From: Chionoecetes opilio
Lineage: Eukaryota; Arthropoda; Malacostraca; Decapoda; Majidae
Assembly (NCBI GenBank): GCA_016584305.1
Contig: JACEEZ010022897.1
Coordinates: 1-64,000 of the forward strand
Reading direction: 5' to 3'
DNA: 64,000 nucleotides
Part shown: in pieces, positions 26,226-37,944 of the stretch
How the letters are laid out: every line of letters begins with the position of its first letter
Numbering within the stretch: position 1 is the stretch's first letter
Notes under the pieces: model-generated
Seen by the model: only the letters and a program-made list of their open reading frames with translations
The model's database searches: none
What the model was told of the DNA's origin: nothing
Program-made: the position numbers and the translations under genes

Positions 26226-27644
26226 ACTGGACTTGCTACTCGCGCTCCACGCCAACCTGCCCATGACCAGTGGAGGCCGATCGGCAAGGTAAAAAAATGT
26301 TTCGAACATCACTCCCATTTCCCTTCCTTTGGTTTATCAGTATAAACGATATACTGTTATCTGCGTAAATGTTTGTTCTATAATATTATCAAATAAAAAA
26401 CAGTAAAACACACTAAAGAAATGCCATTATGAGACTGAAGAAAATGCATGAAATATTCACGTAAACTTTTTCGCCATTTAAATTTTGTGAGACAACATTT
26501 AAGATGGAGCACATCAATAGAAGGGGATTTTCATTAGTTTTCCCATTGATATATTTCGTTTTCTGATAAATGAATTAGCAGCATACATAAATTAGCATTT
26601 ACTAAAATAATAACATCATCAATCGGATCGGCAAGTAAAAAGTGTTCCATGAATACAGTAGACTATGGTTTATCAGTATAAATGATACACTGTTATCTTC
26701 GTAAATGTTTGTTCTATGTACTAGAAGTATTTGTTATATTAATCTCTTCGCCATTTAAATTTTGTGAGACAACATTTAAGATGGAGCATATCAATATAGC
26801 GATTTCATTAGCTTTCCATTGATATATTTCGCTTTCTGATAAATGAATTAGCACCATACATAAATTAGCGTTTACTAAAATAATAACATCAATCGGATCG
26901 GCACACAAAAGTGTTCCATGAATACAGTAGACTATGGTTTATCAGTATAAATGATACACTGTTATCTTCGTAAATGTTTTTCTATGTATAATATTATTAA
27001 ATAAAAAACAGTAAAATACACCTAAGAAATGCCATTATGAGAGACTGAAGAAATATGCATGAACTTAATATTCACTTGAACTCTACGCTATATAATATTT
27101 TGCGTTAAAACTTTTTACATGAAATCTATCAATAGAAGCGGAATTCTATTAGCTTTCCATTGATATATTTAGTTTACTGATAAATTAATTAACACCATGC
27201 ATAAATTAGCGTTAACTAAATAAATAACATCATCAATCGGGTAATTTTCCTGCTTGATGATTTTATTTATTTAGTTAACGCTAATTTATGCATGCTGCTA
27301 ATTCATTTATCAGAAAACGAAATATATCAATGGAAAGCTAATGAAAATCCGCTTCTATTGATATGCTCCATCTTAAATTTTGTTTCACAAAATATTAATG
27401 GCGAAGAGTTTAAGTGAATATTAAGTTCATGCATATTTCTTCAACTCTCTCATAATGGCATTTCTTTAGTGTGTTTTACTGTTTTTATTTGATAATATTA
27501 TAGAACAAACATTTACGAAGATAACAGTATATCATTTATACTGTTATCATAGGGAAAGGGGAAAAGGGAGTGATGTTCGAAAATGTCAGGAATCGCGGCA
27601 TTGGCCTCCACTGGAAATAGCCCAAACTGAGTAGCAAGTCCAGT
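26226..27644. mobile_element. Foldback (FB-like) element with long inverted, internally repeated arms
   Basis: The outer ends match exactly: actggacttgctactc on the left and gagtagcaagtccagt on the right. The left arm has three tandem versions of a block containing tatactgttatctgcgtaaatg or variants (about 26330-27240). The right arm (about 27245-27560) is one inverted version. Arms meet near 27240 around atcaatcgggtaattttcc. There is no ORF. Confidence 0.8.
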
Positions 27645-28369
27645 ATATAGTAGTCTTTGGGCTTAACTATAGAAAACCCATTGTCTATCTCATCCCGACA
27701 AAATACCCCAGTTAGAATAACTAAGATAATTATCGGTGGATAGTAGGTTTGAATTGGGTTGTAGTGGACTGTCTTGTTATTTGAAGTGGCCAGGCCTCAA
27801 ATTTGGCCGGCGGTGAAGAGCGGCTGTGAGGGCGGAGGCGGTGTGTTTTGGTATGGGCGTCAAGTGGTTCATCAATCCGCGACGATTATAATCAATGAGG
27901 CGTCAGGGCAGGTATTCAGGCTTTAACAGACGCGGCACTGATATTCGTTATGACGATAAGACACGTCCTATATTAACACTTATATGTACAAAATGAATGT
28001 AAATACATTTCTTCTCTATTTAATCAGAGAAGATTAAGAGAGAGATGTTAATCCCGTGGGGGCTGGAAATGTACTGCTCTTTTCGCTATAATCAGAGAAG
28101 CACAGTAGAAGGTGTTATTAACGTGAGGTCGGAAGTGTACTGACTGTCTAAGCCAGCGACGAGGTCCCGCTACCAATACCTAGCCACGTGTACAAATCCC
28201 GGTGGCTAGAATCTAATGGGCGGCAACCAATGACCAGCCACTTCAAACCAAGGTGCTAATTATATAAGGTGCAAATGGTTAATACCGCTGGGAATGTTCA
28301 TTTATAATATCCCAGTACTTATCATTTACTTAAATTACCTTAATTAATACCCTTATAATTATATACATA
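27645..28369. other. Unassigned sequence
   Basis: About 725 bp with no recognisable transposon end, repeat or ORF above background. Confidence 0.5.
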
Positions 28370-29180
28370 CAGTGGTACCTTGGCTTACGAGTTTAATTCG
28401 TTCATTGATCGAGTTCATAACTCAATTTGCTCGTATATCAAATCAATCTTCCCCATTGAAATTAATTGAAATACCATTAATACATTCCAGCCCCCAAAAA
28501 ACCACCCCAATTTTTTTACTGTACCTATATGACTGGACTACACTTACCCTCCGCCATTTGCATTCGCCAGTGTTTACACTCTGTGTATCAGCTGTTGGAA
28601 GCAGCTGTGGGTGGAACTGCCGCTAAACGTACTGCACTCACCCTCCGCCATTTGCATTCGCCAGTGTTTATACTCTGTGTATCAGCTGTTGGAAACAGCT
28701 GTGGGTGGAACTGCCGCTAAACGTACTGCACTCAACCTCCGCCATTTGCATTCGCTAGTGTTTATACTCTGTGTATCAGCTGTTGGAAACAGCTGTGGGT
28801 GGAACTGCCACTAAACGTACTGCACTCACCCTCCGCCATTTGCATTCGCCAGTGTTTATACTCTGTATCAGCTGTTGGGAACAGCTGTGGGTGGAACTGC
28901 CGCTAAACGTACTGCACTCACCCTCCGCCATTTGCATTCGCCTATGTGAGCACAACACAACAGAGATGCTTCCACGGCGAGGTAACCACGAAGTGAACGA
29001 GTGAGACGCAGGATGCGGGGCGGATGTTGTGGCGTTCGCTGCGCCAACTAGCGGCGGCGTATCTGAAGCTCACTCGTAACTCGGATTTTGGCTCGCAACT
29101 CAAAGCAAAAAATTGACCGAGCAACTGCTCGTAACTCGGAAAACTCGAAGTTGGGGCACTCGTAAGTCAAGGTACTAGTG
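28370..29180 (+). mobile_element. T9 Tigger-like MITE with 94-bp tandem repeats
   Basis: It starts cagtggtaccttggcttacg and ends with the inverse cgtaagtcaaggtactagtg. CAGTGGTACCT with a TTACGAG repeat is typical of Tigger-type ends. The interior is a tandem array (28540-28945). There is no transposase. Confidence 0.85.
28540..28945. repeat. Tandem repeat, 92-94 bp, about 4.5 units
   Basis: The block actgcactcaccctccgcca starts at 28631, 28725, 28819 and 28911, with a partial first unit at about 28540. Each unit contains the short palindromic stretch cagctgttggaaacagctg. It is open in several frames because the unit lacks stops. Confidence 0.9.
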
Positions 29181-29481
29181 TACATCCTTCTCTCTCCCCT
29201 ACGATGAGCGAACTATATCTCCCTCACATGGGGGAGGGGAAACAAAACCACCACTCTACCAATTGAGAGGGTGGTAGGTGGATAATTTCCACACTGTAGT
29301 CCCTCATTTGGAACTTTATCAAATGCCTTTTTAAGATCTAGATATACACAGTCTGCCCATCCATCTCTTTCGTGTGTTATATCAATTACTCTTGAGTAAA
29401 AGCTTATTAAGTTGGTCACACATGATCTCTTTTCCTAAAACCATACTGCCGGTCTGTTATTATACCTTCATTTTCTAAGTA
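29181..29481 (-). pseudogene. LINE-B reverse transcriptase fragment (antisense)
   Basis: The minus strand reads NLISFYSRVIDITHERDGWA then DCVYLDLKKAFDKVPNEGL, a core RT palm segment with the first catalytic Asp (YLDLKKAFDKV). It matches LINE-A at 41391 (LDLKKAFDKVPHKRL) but with family-level differences. Sequence is lost after PNEGL. The upstream part of the same RT lies across T1-c at 31062-31600. Confidence 0.8.
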
Positions 29482-29610
29482 CAGGGAGGTCCCTAAGATA
29501 CGAGCAGTTAGGTTCCACCTGGCATACTCGTAAAGCGAAATCTCGTATAACGAATATAATAACTAATGGTAAAATATAGGTTTGGTTCCAAAGACCCCAT
29601 CAATTATAAT

Positions 29611-29628
29611 AAAAAAAAAAAAAAAAAG

Positions 29629-29672
<44 letters not shown>
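29611..29672. repeat. poly(A) run
   Basis: A long A tract with one AAGAA interruption, at the position of the shorter A tracts in other T1 copies. Confidence 0.9.
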
Positions 29673-29674
<2 letters not shown>

Positions 29675-29849
29675 CATTTTTTTTCAAGCTAAAATAAACT
29701 ATAGCAAACACAACAAACACACAGCGTCTATATTACCTACATTGTACTACCTGTTCTGTAGAAAAACCATTCTGAAAGAGAAAATAGCAAACAAAATACA
29801 TAACTAAATGATATAATCAAGCATAAATGATGTCATCAAGCTCATCATC

Positions 29850-30822
29850 AGTCACCAGCCAATGACAAACTGTTTTTAAAATTTCTCGACCAATCACAAG
29901 TCAGCGAGACATATTTCTGGGCAAGAATGGCATGCCAGACTGCCTCTCCACCCTCTGTCCCCGTCATCCCAAACTAATTCTCGTTTTATTCGGAATGCTT
30001 GCGTTTTAAGGAGTTTTAATGTATCAGATAGTAAGATATATAAGTAAAAAGCCTGTGTTGCTAGTGTTTTGGTGTTTAGAAGGTGTGTATGTGGGTTGAA
30101 ATAGTGAATATTTGTGTTATGGGGCAGTGGGGCCGAGGCAAGAATTTCTCAGTCACTCACTGCCCAGCAGTCATCTCATCATAACATCTTTAAATCACCC
30201 TTATTTAAGGTGACACACGGGCTACATTGATTTAGATAATGACACGTGTATATAACATCTCAACATAATCACTAAGTTGTATAATAACAAGTAATAAGAC
30301 GTTTAAGCCTGCCCAAAAACCCACAGTGGCGGAGGAGGGTGGCGGATGCAGCGGCCAGCCGCCACTCAAAACTTTTGAGTAAAAACCCGCCGTTTTTCCC
30401 TCACCTGTGCCTCCCTGAAGAAGACAGTCAGCTCCCACGCCCTGTGATAGCACCATAGGATATCACCAGGGATAATAGGATTTCCCCAAGGGGTTCTCGC
30501 TCCCCTACTAAATATTACCAAAGACATCTATCTCCCTTGGTCTAGTGGTGTTGATATCCACCTCACGGGCTTCATGGGCTGGCTCATGCTGCTGCTGCTG
30601 CTGCCGCCAAAGGCCGCGCTGCCCAAAAGTGGATGATTCCCTTGCTTGTATTTCATCTTTTTTCTCATATATTTGATTGATATCCATCCAAATGCAATCA
30701 AATGTCTACATTCACCTAAAAGAAATGATATTTCATACATACCAAACAATAATAAGCGAGCCTGGAGACTCCCTACCTCTGCTAATACCAGTCTCGAGCA
30801 GTCGTTGGCCAGTCTGCACGTT
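29850..30822 (+). mobile_element. T3 internal fragment nested in T1-c
   Basis: The blocks ggcaagaatggcatgc, ggagttttaatgtatcagat and cgagcctggagactccctac occur in the same order as in T3-a. It also contains a LINE-C-type 3' block at 30400-30510 (ccctgaagaagacagtc...ccaaggggttctcg). Terminal repeats are missing. Confidence 0.75.
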
Positions 30823-31061
30823 ATTTTCAGATTGATTATCGTACAACCTTAGGTAAAATCATATAGTCAGTAAATGTTTATAATTTTAGTAAAAAACTTG
30901 TAATTTACTTTAGTAAATAACTTGGTCATTTTACTCACCCCAGTTTGAATGTCGTAACATTGGATTTTCGATCTCGTATATTGAAAATAGACCCTAATTT
31001 ACACATCTCGTATCATCGGATTCCCCGTATATCGAATGCCCCGTATAACGGGACCTCCCTG

Positions 31062-31600
31062 TATTCCGTCCATTGCTTCTTTATTATTCTCTCACATATC
31101 TTGCATACTGTCCTAGTTAATGACGCTTGTCTATAATTTAGTGGTTCATCCTTCTTCCCATTTTTATATATTGGCACTATATCTGCTCTCCACTCCTTTG
31201 GCACTTTTCCTGTTGTTAATGTGCACTTTATATATCATATACTGGTTTAACCACTGCTTTCTGCACTCTTTTAAAACATAACCTGGACACTCCGTCTGGT
31301 CCTAGTGCTTTCCTCTCCTCCAATTCCTTCAACAATTCTCAAACTATTTCCTTCTCTATTTTTATTTTCCACTCCTTCCTGACTTTTTTCATTCCTTGCG
31401 GTTCATTGAATTTTGATTCTTTTGTAAATACTTGCTGAAAGATTTTATTTAGAATTCACTAATTATTTTTGGATCTTCATATATCCTATTACCTTCCTTC
31501 AGTCTCTCCACTTTGTCCTTATGCTTGATTCTTCCATTGATAACTCTGTAGAACAGTTGGGTTCTTCCTTACATTTTCAACTGTTATCTGAAGAGGAAGA
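31062..31600 (-). pseudogene. LINE-B reverse transcriptase N-terminal part (antisense)
   Basis: The minus strand reads a degraded LGPDGVS block near 31290, then MPKEWRADIVPIYKNGKKDE, PLNYRQASLTRTVCKICERI and IKKQWTEY near 31075-31200. These are RT fingers/palm motifs (WR-A-IVPIYKNG, NYR--SLT), upstream of the YLDLKKAFDKV block at 29.3 kb. T1-c inserted just after QWTEY and separates the two. Stops interrupt the frame. Confidence 0.8.
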
Positions 31601-31604
31601 GAAT

Positions 31605-31902
31605 ATAGAACAGTAGTGAAGGATGAAAAGTCTGAATGGGGAACGCATTTAGTGGGTACCACAAGGATCAGTGTCGGCACCAATAATGTTCACGATTACG
31701 TCAATGACATGACGGAGGAAATAAATAGTTTTATCAGTCTATTTGCGGATGATGCAAAACTAATAAGAGAAATAAAAAGCTATAAAGATTGTGAAACACT
31801 ACAAAATGACCGGAACAAGATCTACGAATGGAGCAGAAGATGGAAATGGAATTTAATGTAAATAAGTGTCATGTGATGGAAATTGGAAAAAGTGATGAGA
31901 TA
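31605..31902 (+). pseudogene. LINE-B reverse transcriptase palm fragment
   Basis: The plus strand reads VKDEKSEWG, then YVNDMTEEINSFISLFADDA and KLIREIKSYKDCETLQNDRN. This is the RT catalytic FADD box and the following helix. The region around the preceding GxPQGSVLxP block is frameshifted. The LINE resumes at 34834 after the A3 element and a SINE. The copy is in the opposite orientation to the LINE-B pieces at 29-31 kb and joins them at about 31600. Confidence 0.8.
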
Positions 31903-34504
31903 TACCGTATTTACCGGCACATAAGACGCACTTTTTCCCTTAAAAGGAATGCAAAGTTCACCCTGCGTCTAATGCGGCATATTAGCGCATGAGAGGTCGG
32001 GCAGAGAATGCAGAACAGCCGGTGGTGTATTACTAAGGGGTTTGGAGTGATCTGTGTTGAGCAGTAGTCCACTGAACACAAATTAGTAACTGTGTTATCA
32101 ACAGTAATGCATAATACTAAGAAAAGGTGGAGTTTAAGAGAAAACAAGAGCTGGGGCACACAAGATAGCGATTGTTGCTGCCAAGATGGGCCGTGTCAGA
32201 TGTAATCATATTCCACACCCGCTGCTACTCTCCATTGTAAAACGTCTGATATCTCAGGTCTGCCGCTTCACCTGGGATACTTCACTCGGCAACGCCCTCT
32301 GCGCACCCACCATGGGTCATTACCGCTCAGACTCCTCCCTGCACCCATGGAAAAGACAAACATCCCGCATATTAGATGTAGCCTTAACCCGCATTCAACT
32401 GGGGCCACACAAGTTGACACAACAGTTGGAAGGAGATGGTAGAAGGGAGGCAGAAAATGGTGATGGAATTTTCGCTGGACTGAGTATTGTTGATAAATGG
32501 AATGGTGAATCAAAGAGCGTGTTAAAGTTTTTTTTTAGTGTGAGCGGTGAGAGGAAGGTGTAGTATCTTGGGGAGTCTGTCTATATACACAAGGATGGAG
32601 AAAGGGCGTCGTTACTTTGTAGGTTATTTGACAGCGAGTCATTGTACAACGCGGGGATAAGAGGTGCGCGGCGTGTGTGTCTATGTGTGTCCTGTGGCTG
32701 ACTGAATTACCTGGCTGGTGTTGCAGTTGTGTCGGCGAGGACAAGTCAGGTCAGCGTCAGGTCACCCACTAATCCTGTTTCCAGACATGGGGGGGTGGCC
32801 TAAGGTGATGCAGGTGTGTGAGTTTGTGTTAGCGCCGCTACAGTGGTAAGCAAGGTGGGGATAGGAGACAGATAGGTCTTTGTACAACCTCGACCCTCAA
32901 TCCTCACCCCTGTACCTCTATGGATAAGGAAACTGTATGAAAGAGTGCAACGGTAGATGTAGACGGGACAAAAGTCTTCCACACGGTGCACCAAGACCAA
33001 GACCCATCACGGCGCCACATCGTCCGCCTCAAGGCCTAATCACACCATACCATCATGGTGACACGGCACCGGCTCATCATATCCGTTAGAATTTCTTGCA
33101 TTCAAACAATAGACGTGGTACACTAACGGTGCGCCGCCGTCACGGCTCCAATACATCACCATCCTGTCACGTAACGGTTTCTGGGGAAGAATATTTTAAC
33201 GTAATGAGACTGTGCCGTGCTGATACTTATCGTTTTCTCAAGGCTTTATGTACCCAAAACAGTGTCTTTTAGAGTTAAACTCCTCTTCTTCATCCAACAG
33301 AAGTGCTATTAATGCAAATTTCTTCAACCATAGCCTCTGAGGCACCATATGTCTGCTTAGAGGGTGAGCAGGAACTGCCGAAAATGACGGAACCGTGACA
33401 AATAGTGTGAATACAAGGCACGTCTGATGGAACACTGCGTGATTCAGAGTGTGAACCAGCCTTCACCTGTACCTTCCTGAAGAAGACTAATCAACCCTCG
33501 CGACTGTGATAGATTCATAGGTGTAAACCAGGGCAAATATCGTCGATGCCGACAACGGTGCCTTTCAACAATTACAACAATAACACAAAGTAGAGATGGC
33601 TACCTTACAGACAGTGTTACCTAAGTATCTTCGTAAATATTTGTTATTGGGCAACCACCGACTTCGAGGCCGAAACTTAGTCTTCCTGAATAGTTTTAAT
33701 GTGTTTTGAATTAATCTGGCTCTCGTTTTTGTCGGACATCAATGTTTGTTTACATGTGTGTGCAGGGAGGGGGGCAACCTGCCCCTCCAGGTCCGCCCCG
33801 CAAACATTGCTACGTTTCACACTGCCATATTATTGGTAATACACTGTATTCGTTTTTTCTCTATATCATCTGTTACTAAACCAAACGCCACCTCTAACCT
33901 AACCTAATCTGATTTAACCTAGCTTAACTTTCTGGCTGAAATAACGATAGATTTTCGGTACTACGTGTAATTCCATTATTATTCAATTGCGCCATGGGAA
34001 AATGGGCTCAAAATACTCAGAATGAAGAAAGCTTCACGATGATGTAGGTAAGAGTTCTAGGACTTTTGAAAGCCTACTACCAAAATAATACCAATATCTA
34101 TATTTCAAATATTCCAAAGTCTAAAGACATAGCAGAAAAGCAACAAAGGCATACCTACTACATTAAATCTAAGCTATATGAATAGTAGCAAAATATTAGA
34201 ATATCAATTCGTAGGGGCATCCTGCAATATATTATGACCGATTTTGGTTACCTGTCATTCCCTTTACATTTTAACTAGTATAATTTTTCATTCACATTCA
34301 TTGCACTGTGAATATTGTATTTAGGCACACGCTCGTAAGCATTGGCTTTCCCTACAAATACTTTTTATTTAATAACTTGATAAATTTATTATTTTTTTTT
34401 CCCCTCTCAAAAACACCAATATTTTATTTTTTCTAAAAACCTCTTTGTAAAAATAGTGGTGCATCTTATGCAGAGGTGCGTCTTATGCGCCGGCAAATAC
34501 GGTA
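31903..34504 (+). mobile_element. A element, best copy (A3), 2.6 kb, non-autonomous
   Basis: It starts taccgtatttaccggcacat and ends atgcgccggcaaatacggta, a clear terminal inverted repeat. It interrupts LINE-B. The interior has captured LINE-C pieces (about 32165-32425 and 33465-33600), short hairpins and (AACCT)-like text at 33892-33912. No transposase-like ORF was found. The superfamily is unknown to me. Confidence 0.88.
32165..32425 (+). mobile_element. Captured LINE-C RNase H tail inside A3
   Basis: The frame reads LLLSIVKRLISQVCRFTWDT, SLGNALCAPTMGHYRSDSSL and SRILDVALTRIQLGPHKLTQ. These match the LINE-C segment at 51.5-51.7 kb (minus strand: VSKRLISRVCRSTWNNTLGD, MGQYRSDSS, SRVLDVTLTRLRLGHTTL). 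Homologous traces are in A2 and A4, so the capture predates amplification of the family. Confidence 0.85.
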
Positions 34505-34521
34505 AATGGCCATATATAATG

Positions 34522-34822
34522 GTAGGTAAAGTAAAGATTGGAGCATACGGTATGCTGCGCGTGGCATTCGGTGCTCATCTCCCGTGGCATTAGCCCTTAG
34601 AGCCTGTTGTGGGTGAAGACCCGTTACCCCGGAACACAGGGCTAGTGTGCCACCCGGGTTACCACAGTTACCATTCCCAGGTTACACCACGTACCCATTT
34701 ATCAACCCCGAAAGGAAGGAAGAACAGCTGGGTGGCTGGTCGCTGACTTGCCCTGGCCCGGATTCGAACCAGGGCCCGCAGATTCGTAGCCAGGCACGCT
34801 AGCCACTACACCACGGAGGCGA
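34522..34822 (-). mobile_element. tRNA-derived SINE S2 with target-site duplication
   Basis: The head on the minus strand (34822 to about 34749) reads gcctccgtggtgtagtggct and ggttcgaatccgggcc, near-perfect A and B boxes. The implied anticodon loop ctacgaa would give ACG (Arg-like). The element is 301 bp, with (CTTTA)2-like 3' end text. It is flanked by an 11-bp direct repeat, catatataatg (34511-34521) and catataaaatg (34823-34833), one mismatch. It is a SINE, not a functional tRNA gene. Confidence 0.85.
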
Positions 34823-34833
34823 CATATAAAATG

Positions 34834-35533
34834 AAAAATGAAAAAATTGCAAAGGTTCATGAAGAAAAGGACTTGGGAGTGATAATGCAGAATAACCTAC
34901 AACCAGAAATAACATATAAATATAATATTTGGACATACATACAGGATGTTAAAGAATATTAGAGTGGCATTTCATTACATGGACACATATATGATGAGAA
35001 AGATAATTATTACAATGATCCGACCAAAAATTAATATGCTGCCATTGTATGGTCCCCATATAAAAAGAAGCATGTGAAAAAGTTGGAGAGGATACAGATA
35101 AATGAGAGAATGGCAACAAAGATGGTACCAGAGCTAGAAGAACTTTCTTATCAGGAAAGGTTGAAGGAAATAAAGTTACCAACACTCGAGCAGAGAAGAG
35201 AAAGAGGAGACTTAATAACAATTTTTAAGCTGATAACTAGGATAGAAGAAACAGACAATGAGAGACTACTGACTCGGAAACAAAGAGAAGGTCGATACAC
35301 AAGTGGACATATAAAACAACTAGAAAAAGGGAGATGCCTGAACAACATAAAGAAGTACAGCTTCCCTCATAGAAATGTAGAAGTTTGGAATGGACAAAAT
35401 GAGGAGGTAATATCGGCACATAATGTGCACCAATTGAAAGAAGGACTGGATAAATGTAGAAACGGAGACGGGACCACACGAGTGTAGCTCAGGTCCTGTA
35501 AAACACAACAAGGTAAATACAAGTAGGTAAATA
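34834..35533 (+). pseudogene. LINE-B ORF C-terminal part and 3' end
   Basis: The plus strand reads EEKDLGVIMQNNL, AAIVWSPYKKKHVKKLERIQ, TLEQRRERGDLITIFKLITR, RCLNNIKKYSFPHRNVEVWN and a terminal GDGTTRV before TAG at 35485. This is the post-RT domain of Jockey/CR1-like LINEs (KLERIQ, RRERGD, YSFP-R--E-WN). It continues the FADD fragment at 31605-31902 across A3 and S2. The 3' end is the tandem caaggtaaatacaagtaggt. T1-d sits directly on this tail. Confidence 0.85.
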
Positions 35534-35762
35534 TAGGGAGGTCCCGTTATACGAGCATTCGATATACGAGAATCCGATGATACGAGATGTGTAAATTAGG
35601 GTCTATTTTCATTATATGATATCGAAAATCCAATGCTACGACATTCAAACTGGGGGTGAGTAAATTTACCAAGTTATTTACTAAAGTAAATTAAAGTTAT
35701 TTACTAAAATTATAAAGTCATTTACTGACTTATATGATTTTACCTAAGGTTGTACGATAACA

Positions 35763-37724
35763 ACTGGTCGACAAAAAAAAATCGAAGATATGGTTCTGGA
35801 CTAAATGAAGCGTTTTTAAATTATAGGTAAATCGACCCTACTGAACTCGAATCTGAGTTCAATTAACTCTATCAGGGTCCAGTTTTTTGAGAACCACAAT
35901 TCATAAAAAAAATATGGGTAAAAATCAGCAGAAATAGGTTTCACCAATGTTTTCATTTTAAACTCTTAATCTTTCTTTTCTCAAGCCTATTTAGGGCAGT
36001 GCAGTGTTTTTGAGTCAGTGGGGTTTTGTGCAGTGAGCAGGGGAGGGTGTGCGCGCTGCGTATTGGCGAGGGGTTAGCAGGGCTTATAGTACATTTTTAC
36101 CTACTGATCGTACAGCTATTGACATATGTTTACACATTTTATTTTTCTTTGCAGATATGATGTGTTTGATTTAGTAGATTTCCTAATTTTAGTTGGTTTA
36201 CCGTATATAGTACCTTGTACCGGGCTGTGTGGAGCGCCGTAACTGTGTAAATGCATCGGACAGTTTTTGTTACATATGGGGAATTTTTACCCTGACAGTC
36301 TGAAGAAACCTCTTACAAAGAATTTTTAAAGCAGCTTATCTGCATTATTCAATTTGCCGTATAGGTGATCAAGATAAGAAGGGGCCCCTCACGTAGCATG
36401 CAACCCCTGTGTGAACCACTGGAATGAATGGATGCGTGGCAAACGGCCATCAGGCATGGCATTCGGCATCCCAATGGTTTGGCGTGAACAAAAGGACACA
36501 GTACTGACTGCTGCTTCTGCCTCACTAACATCAAAGGATATTCAGTAAAACGCGAGCTAAAATCAGGTATCCTGACGTACCTTCTGCCCTCAGGCCTGTG
36601 CCACATGGTCCTGATCTCCAGTTCCAAATGTTCCAATTGCAAGTGCTATAAGTGAATCAGATTCGACGAGGAGGATAATCCCATGGATACAGACTTTCAA
36701 AAAATGGCAGACAACAGGGGAACCCAAATATTCATCAGTCAGGAAATGCTGATCTAGGGACCTAGATCTACCCAAGGAGGGAAAAATGAAAGTCCTTGGA
36801 TCTCGTCTCAAGGAATGGAATTTGCTACAAGAAGGAGTTCTCATCACCACGTTTCGTCGTAGACATTAAAGAACTTTCAAGCTTCTTTAAGATGGAACAC
36901 AAGGGTTGTTACTGCTTTGATGTTGACACACTCTGGGAACAGCTTTGCGAGTCTCACACTTACGATAAGATGTGAGTGGCGGCTGTTCATAGATTCAGGA
37001 AAAAACACGCTAAAGGGGCCCTTTTTCTGCATAAAGGAAATAAGCTTCCGAGTGTTCCAATTTCGCATGGCCATGAAATGAGTGAAACTTATGAAAATAT
37101 GAAGACTTTGTTATCTGCTGTTAAATATGAAGAACATCAGTGGAATCTGTGTGGGGAAATTAAGGTAATCTCCTTGCTCTAGGACTCCAGTTAGGTTACA
37201 CTAAACACATGTGTTTTCTTTGTTTGTGGGACTCTAGAGCGGGCAGCAAACATTACAAACAAAAGGAATGGCCAGCACGGGCCGAAAAAAACTCACCCGG
37301 CAGGTTCAACTGTAATGTACAAACCTCTTGTTGGGCAGTGAAAAAGGTGTTTTATATAAAGTCAAAATTTACTGTGATTTGGCATATTTTTTGGATATTT
37401 CCCCAAAATGTGGCACATTTTCGGATATATTTGGAACATAGTTTAAGTATATTTTTGCCAGATATGTACATTAGGTCCAAATAAAGCCGCAGGCACCACC
37501 AGAATTTAATTAGATTTAAAATATATTAACGTAGGGGGGGTTTTTTTAGATTAAATTTTATAATTATATTACGTATTAATTATAATGGCTATTTAAACTT
37601 AAAATGCCCATATTTCAAAAACTATACGTGCTAGAGAAAAGCAATGCCATTTTTGAAATCAGCAGCAAAGATGCTTTCCAACCCACACACAATGAACTCA
37701 GAACCATTTTTGGTGTCGACCAGT
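35763..37724 (+). mobile_element. T12: TIR-bounded element carrying an orphan-protein pseudogene
   Basis: The left end actggtcgaca and right end tgtcgaccagt are exact inverse repeats of 11 bp. A second inverted match follows (atggttctgga on the left, cagaaccat on the right). The flanking Tigger sequence is continuous without it. Length is 1962 bp. It contains a degraded reading frame at 36735-37345. Target duplication is not clear (ataac / gtaat). Confidence 0.8.
36735..37345 (+). pseudogene. Remnant of a widespread uncharacterised (orphan) protein, T12-encoded
   Basis: The blocks in order are GSRLKEWNLLQEGVL, KELSSFFKMEHKGCYCFDVD, EWRLFIDSGKNTLKG, GNKLPSVPISHG, YENMKTLLSAVKYEEHQWNL, CGEIKVISLL, and MCFLCLWDSRAGSKHYKQKE with WPAR. 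They are spread over all three frames. From memory, this order (SRLKEWNLL, EWRLFIDSSK, CGDLKV, CFLCEWDSR, HY-KK-WP-R) marks an abundant uncharacterised protein of arthropods and other animals, with no assigned function. The remnant ends near KKVFYIKSKF, short of the usual continuation. The Asp in FIDSG and the acidic residue in CGEIK could be catalytic residues of an RNase H-like fold; that is speculation. It is dead through at least three frame changes and stops. An unrelated match from memory is possible, but the order of motifs is specific. Confidence 0.65.
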
Positions 37725-37944
37725 GTAATCAAACTGAAAATATGATAATTCTGGTGGCTTGGTACGACAATGCGGCCTACAAAAATTCACATCTTTTGGA
37801 CGATGTACAATGATTCAGATGTACAAAGACGAGTTTTGTGGGCAGTGGGAGAGGTCTGCGCACCCTCCCTTGTCCCTTACCTACCCTACCCTCGGAGTCT
37901 ATTGTATCACGCGGAAAAGCACAGAGGATCTTTCCTCCCCCAAA

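Larger units (their letters stand above)
29482..31061 (-). mobile_element. Tigger T1 copy c, with a nested T3 piece
   Basis: The left end is cagggaggtccctaagatac and the right end cgtataacgggacctccctg. Orientation is reversed relative to T1-a. It contains poly(A) 29611-29672 (one G break) and a T3 internal segment (about 29850-30822) with both T3 termini missing. The transposase region is absent. Confidence 0.88.

Noticed and set aside
28540..28945. CRISPR-like repeat array
   Set aside because: The repeat units are contiguous with no unique spacers, and the context is eukaryotic.
28372..29004. Repeated LRHLHSPVFILCVSAVG-type frames resembling a repeat protein
   Set aside because: They come from the 94-bp tandem array in MITE T9; no start, splice sites or codon constraint support a gene.
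34749..34821. A tRNA gene
   Set aside because: It has A and B boxes, but the sequence runs on into a SINE body and is bounded by target duplications; no proper acceptor-stem pairing was seen.
35074..35487. A stand-alone host protein
   Set aside because: It is the LINE-B ORF C-terminus, continuous with the RT fragment on the other side of A3.
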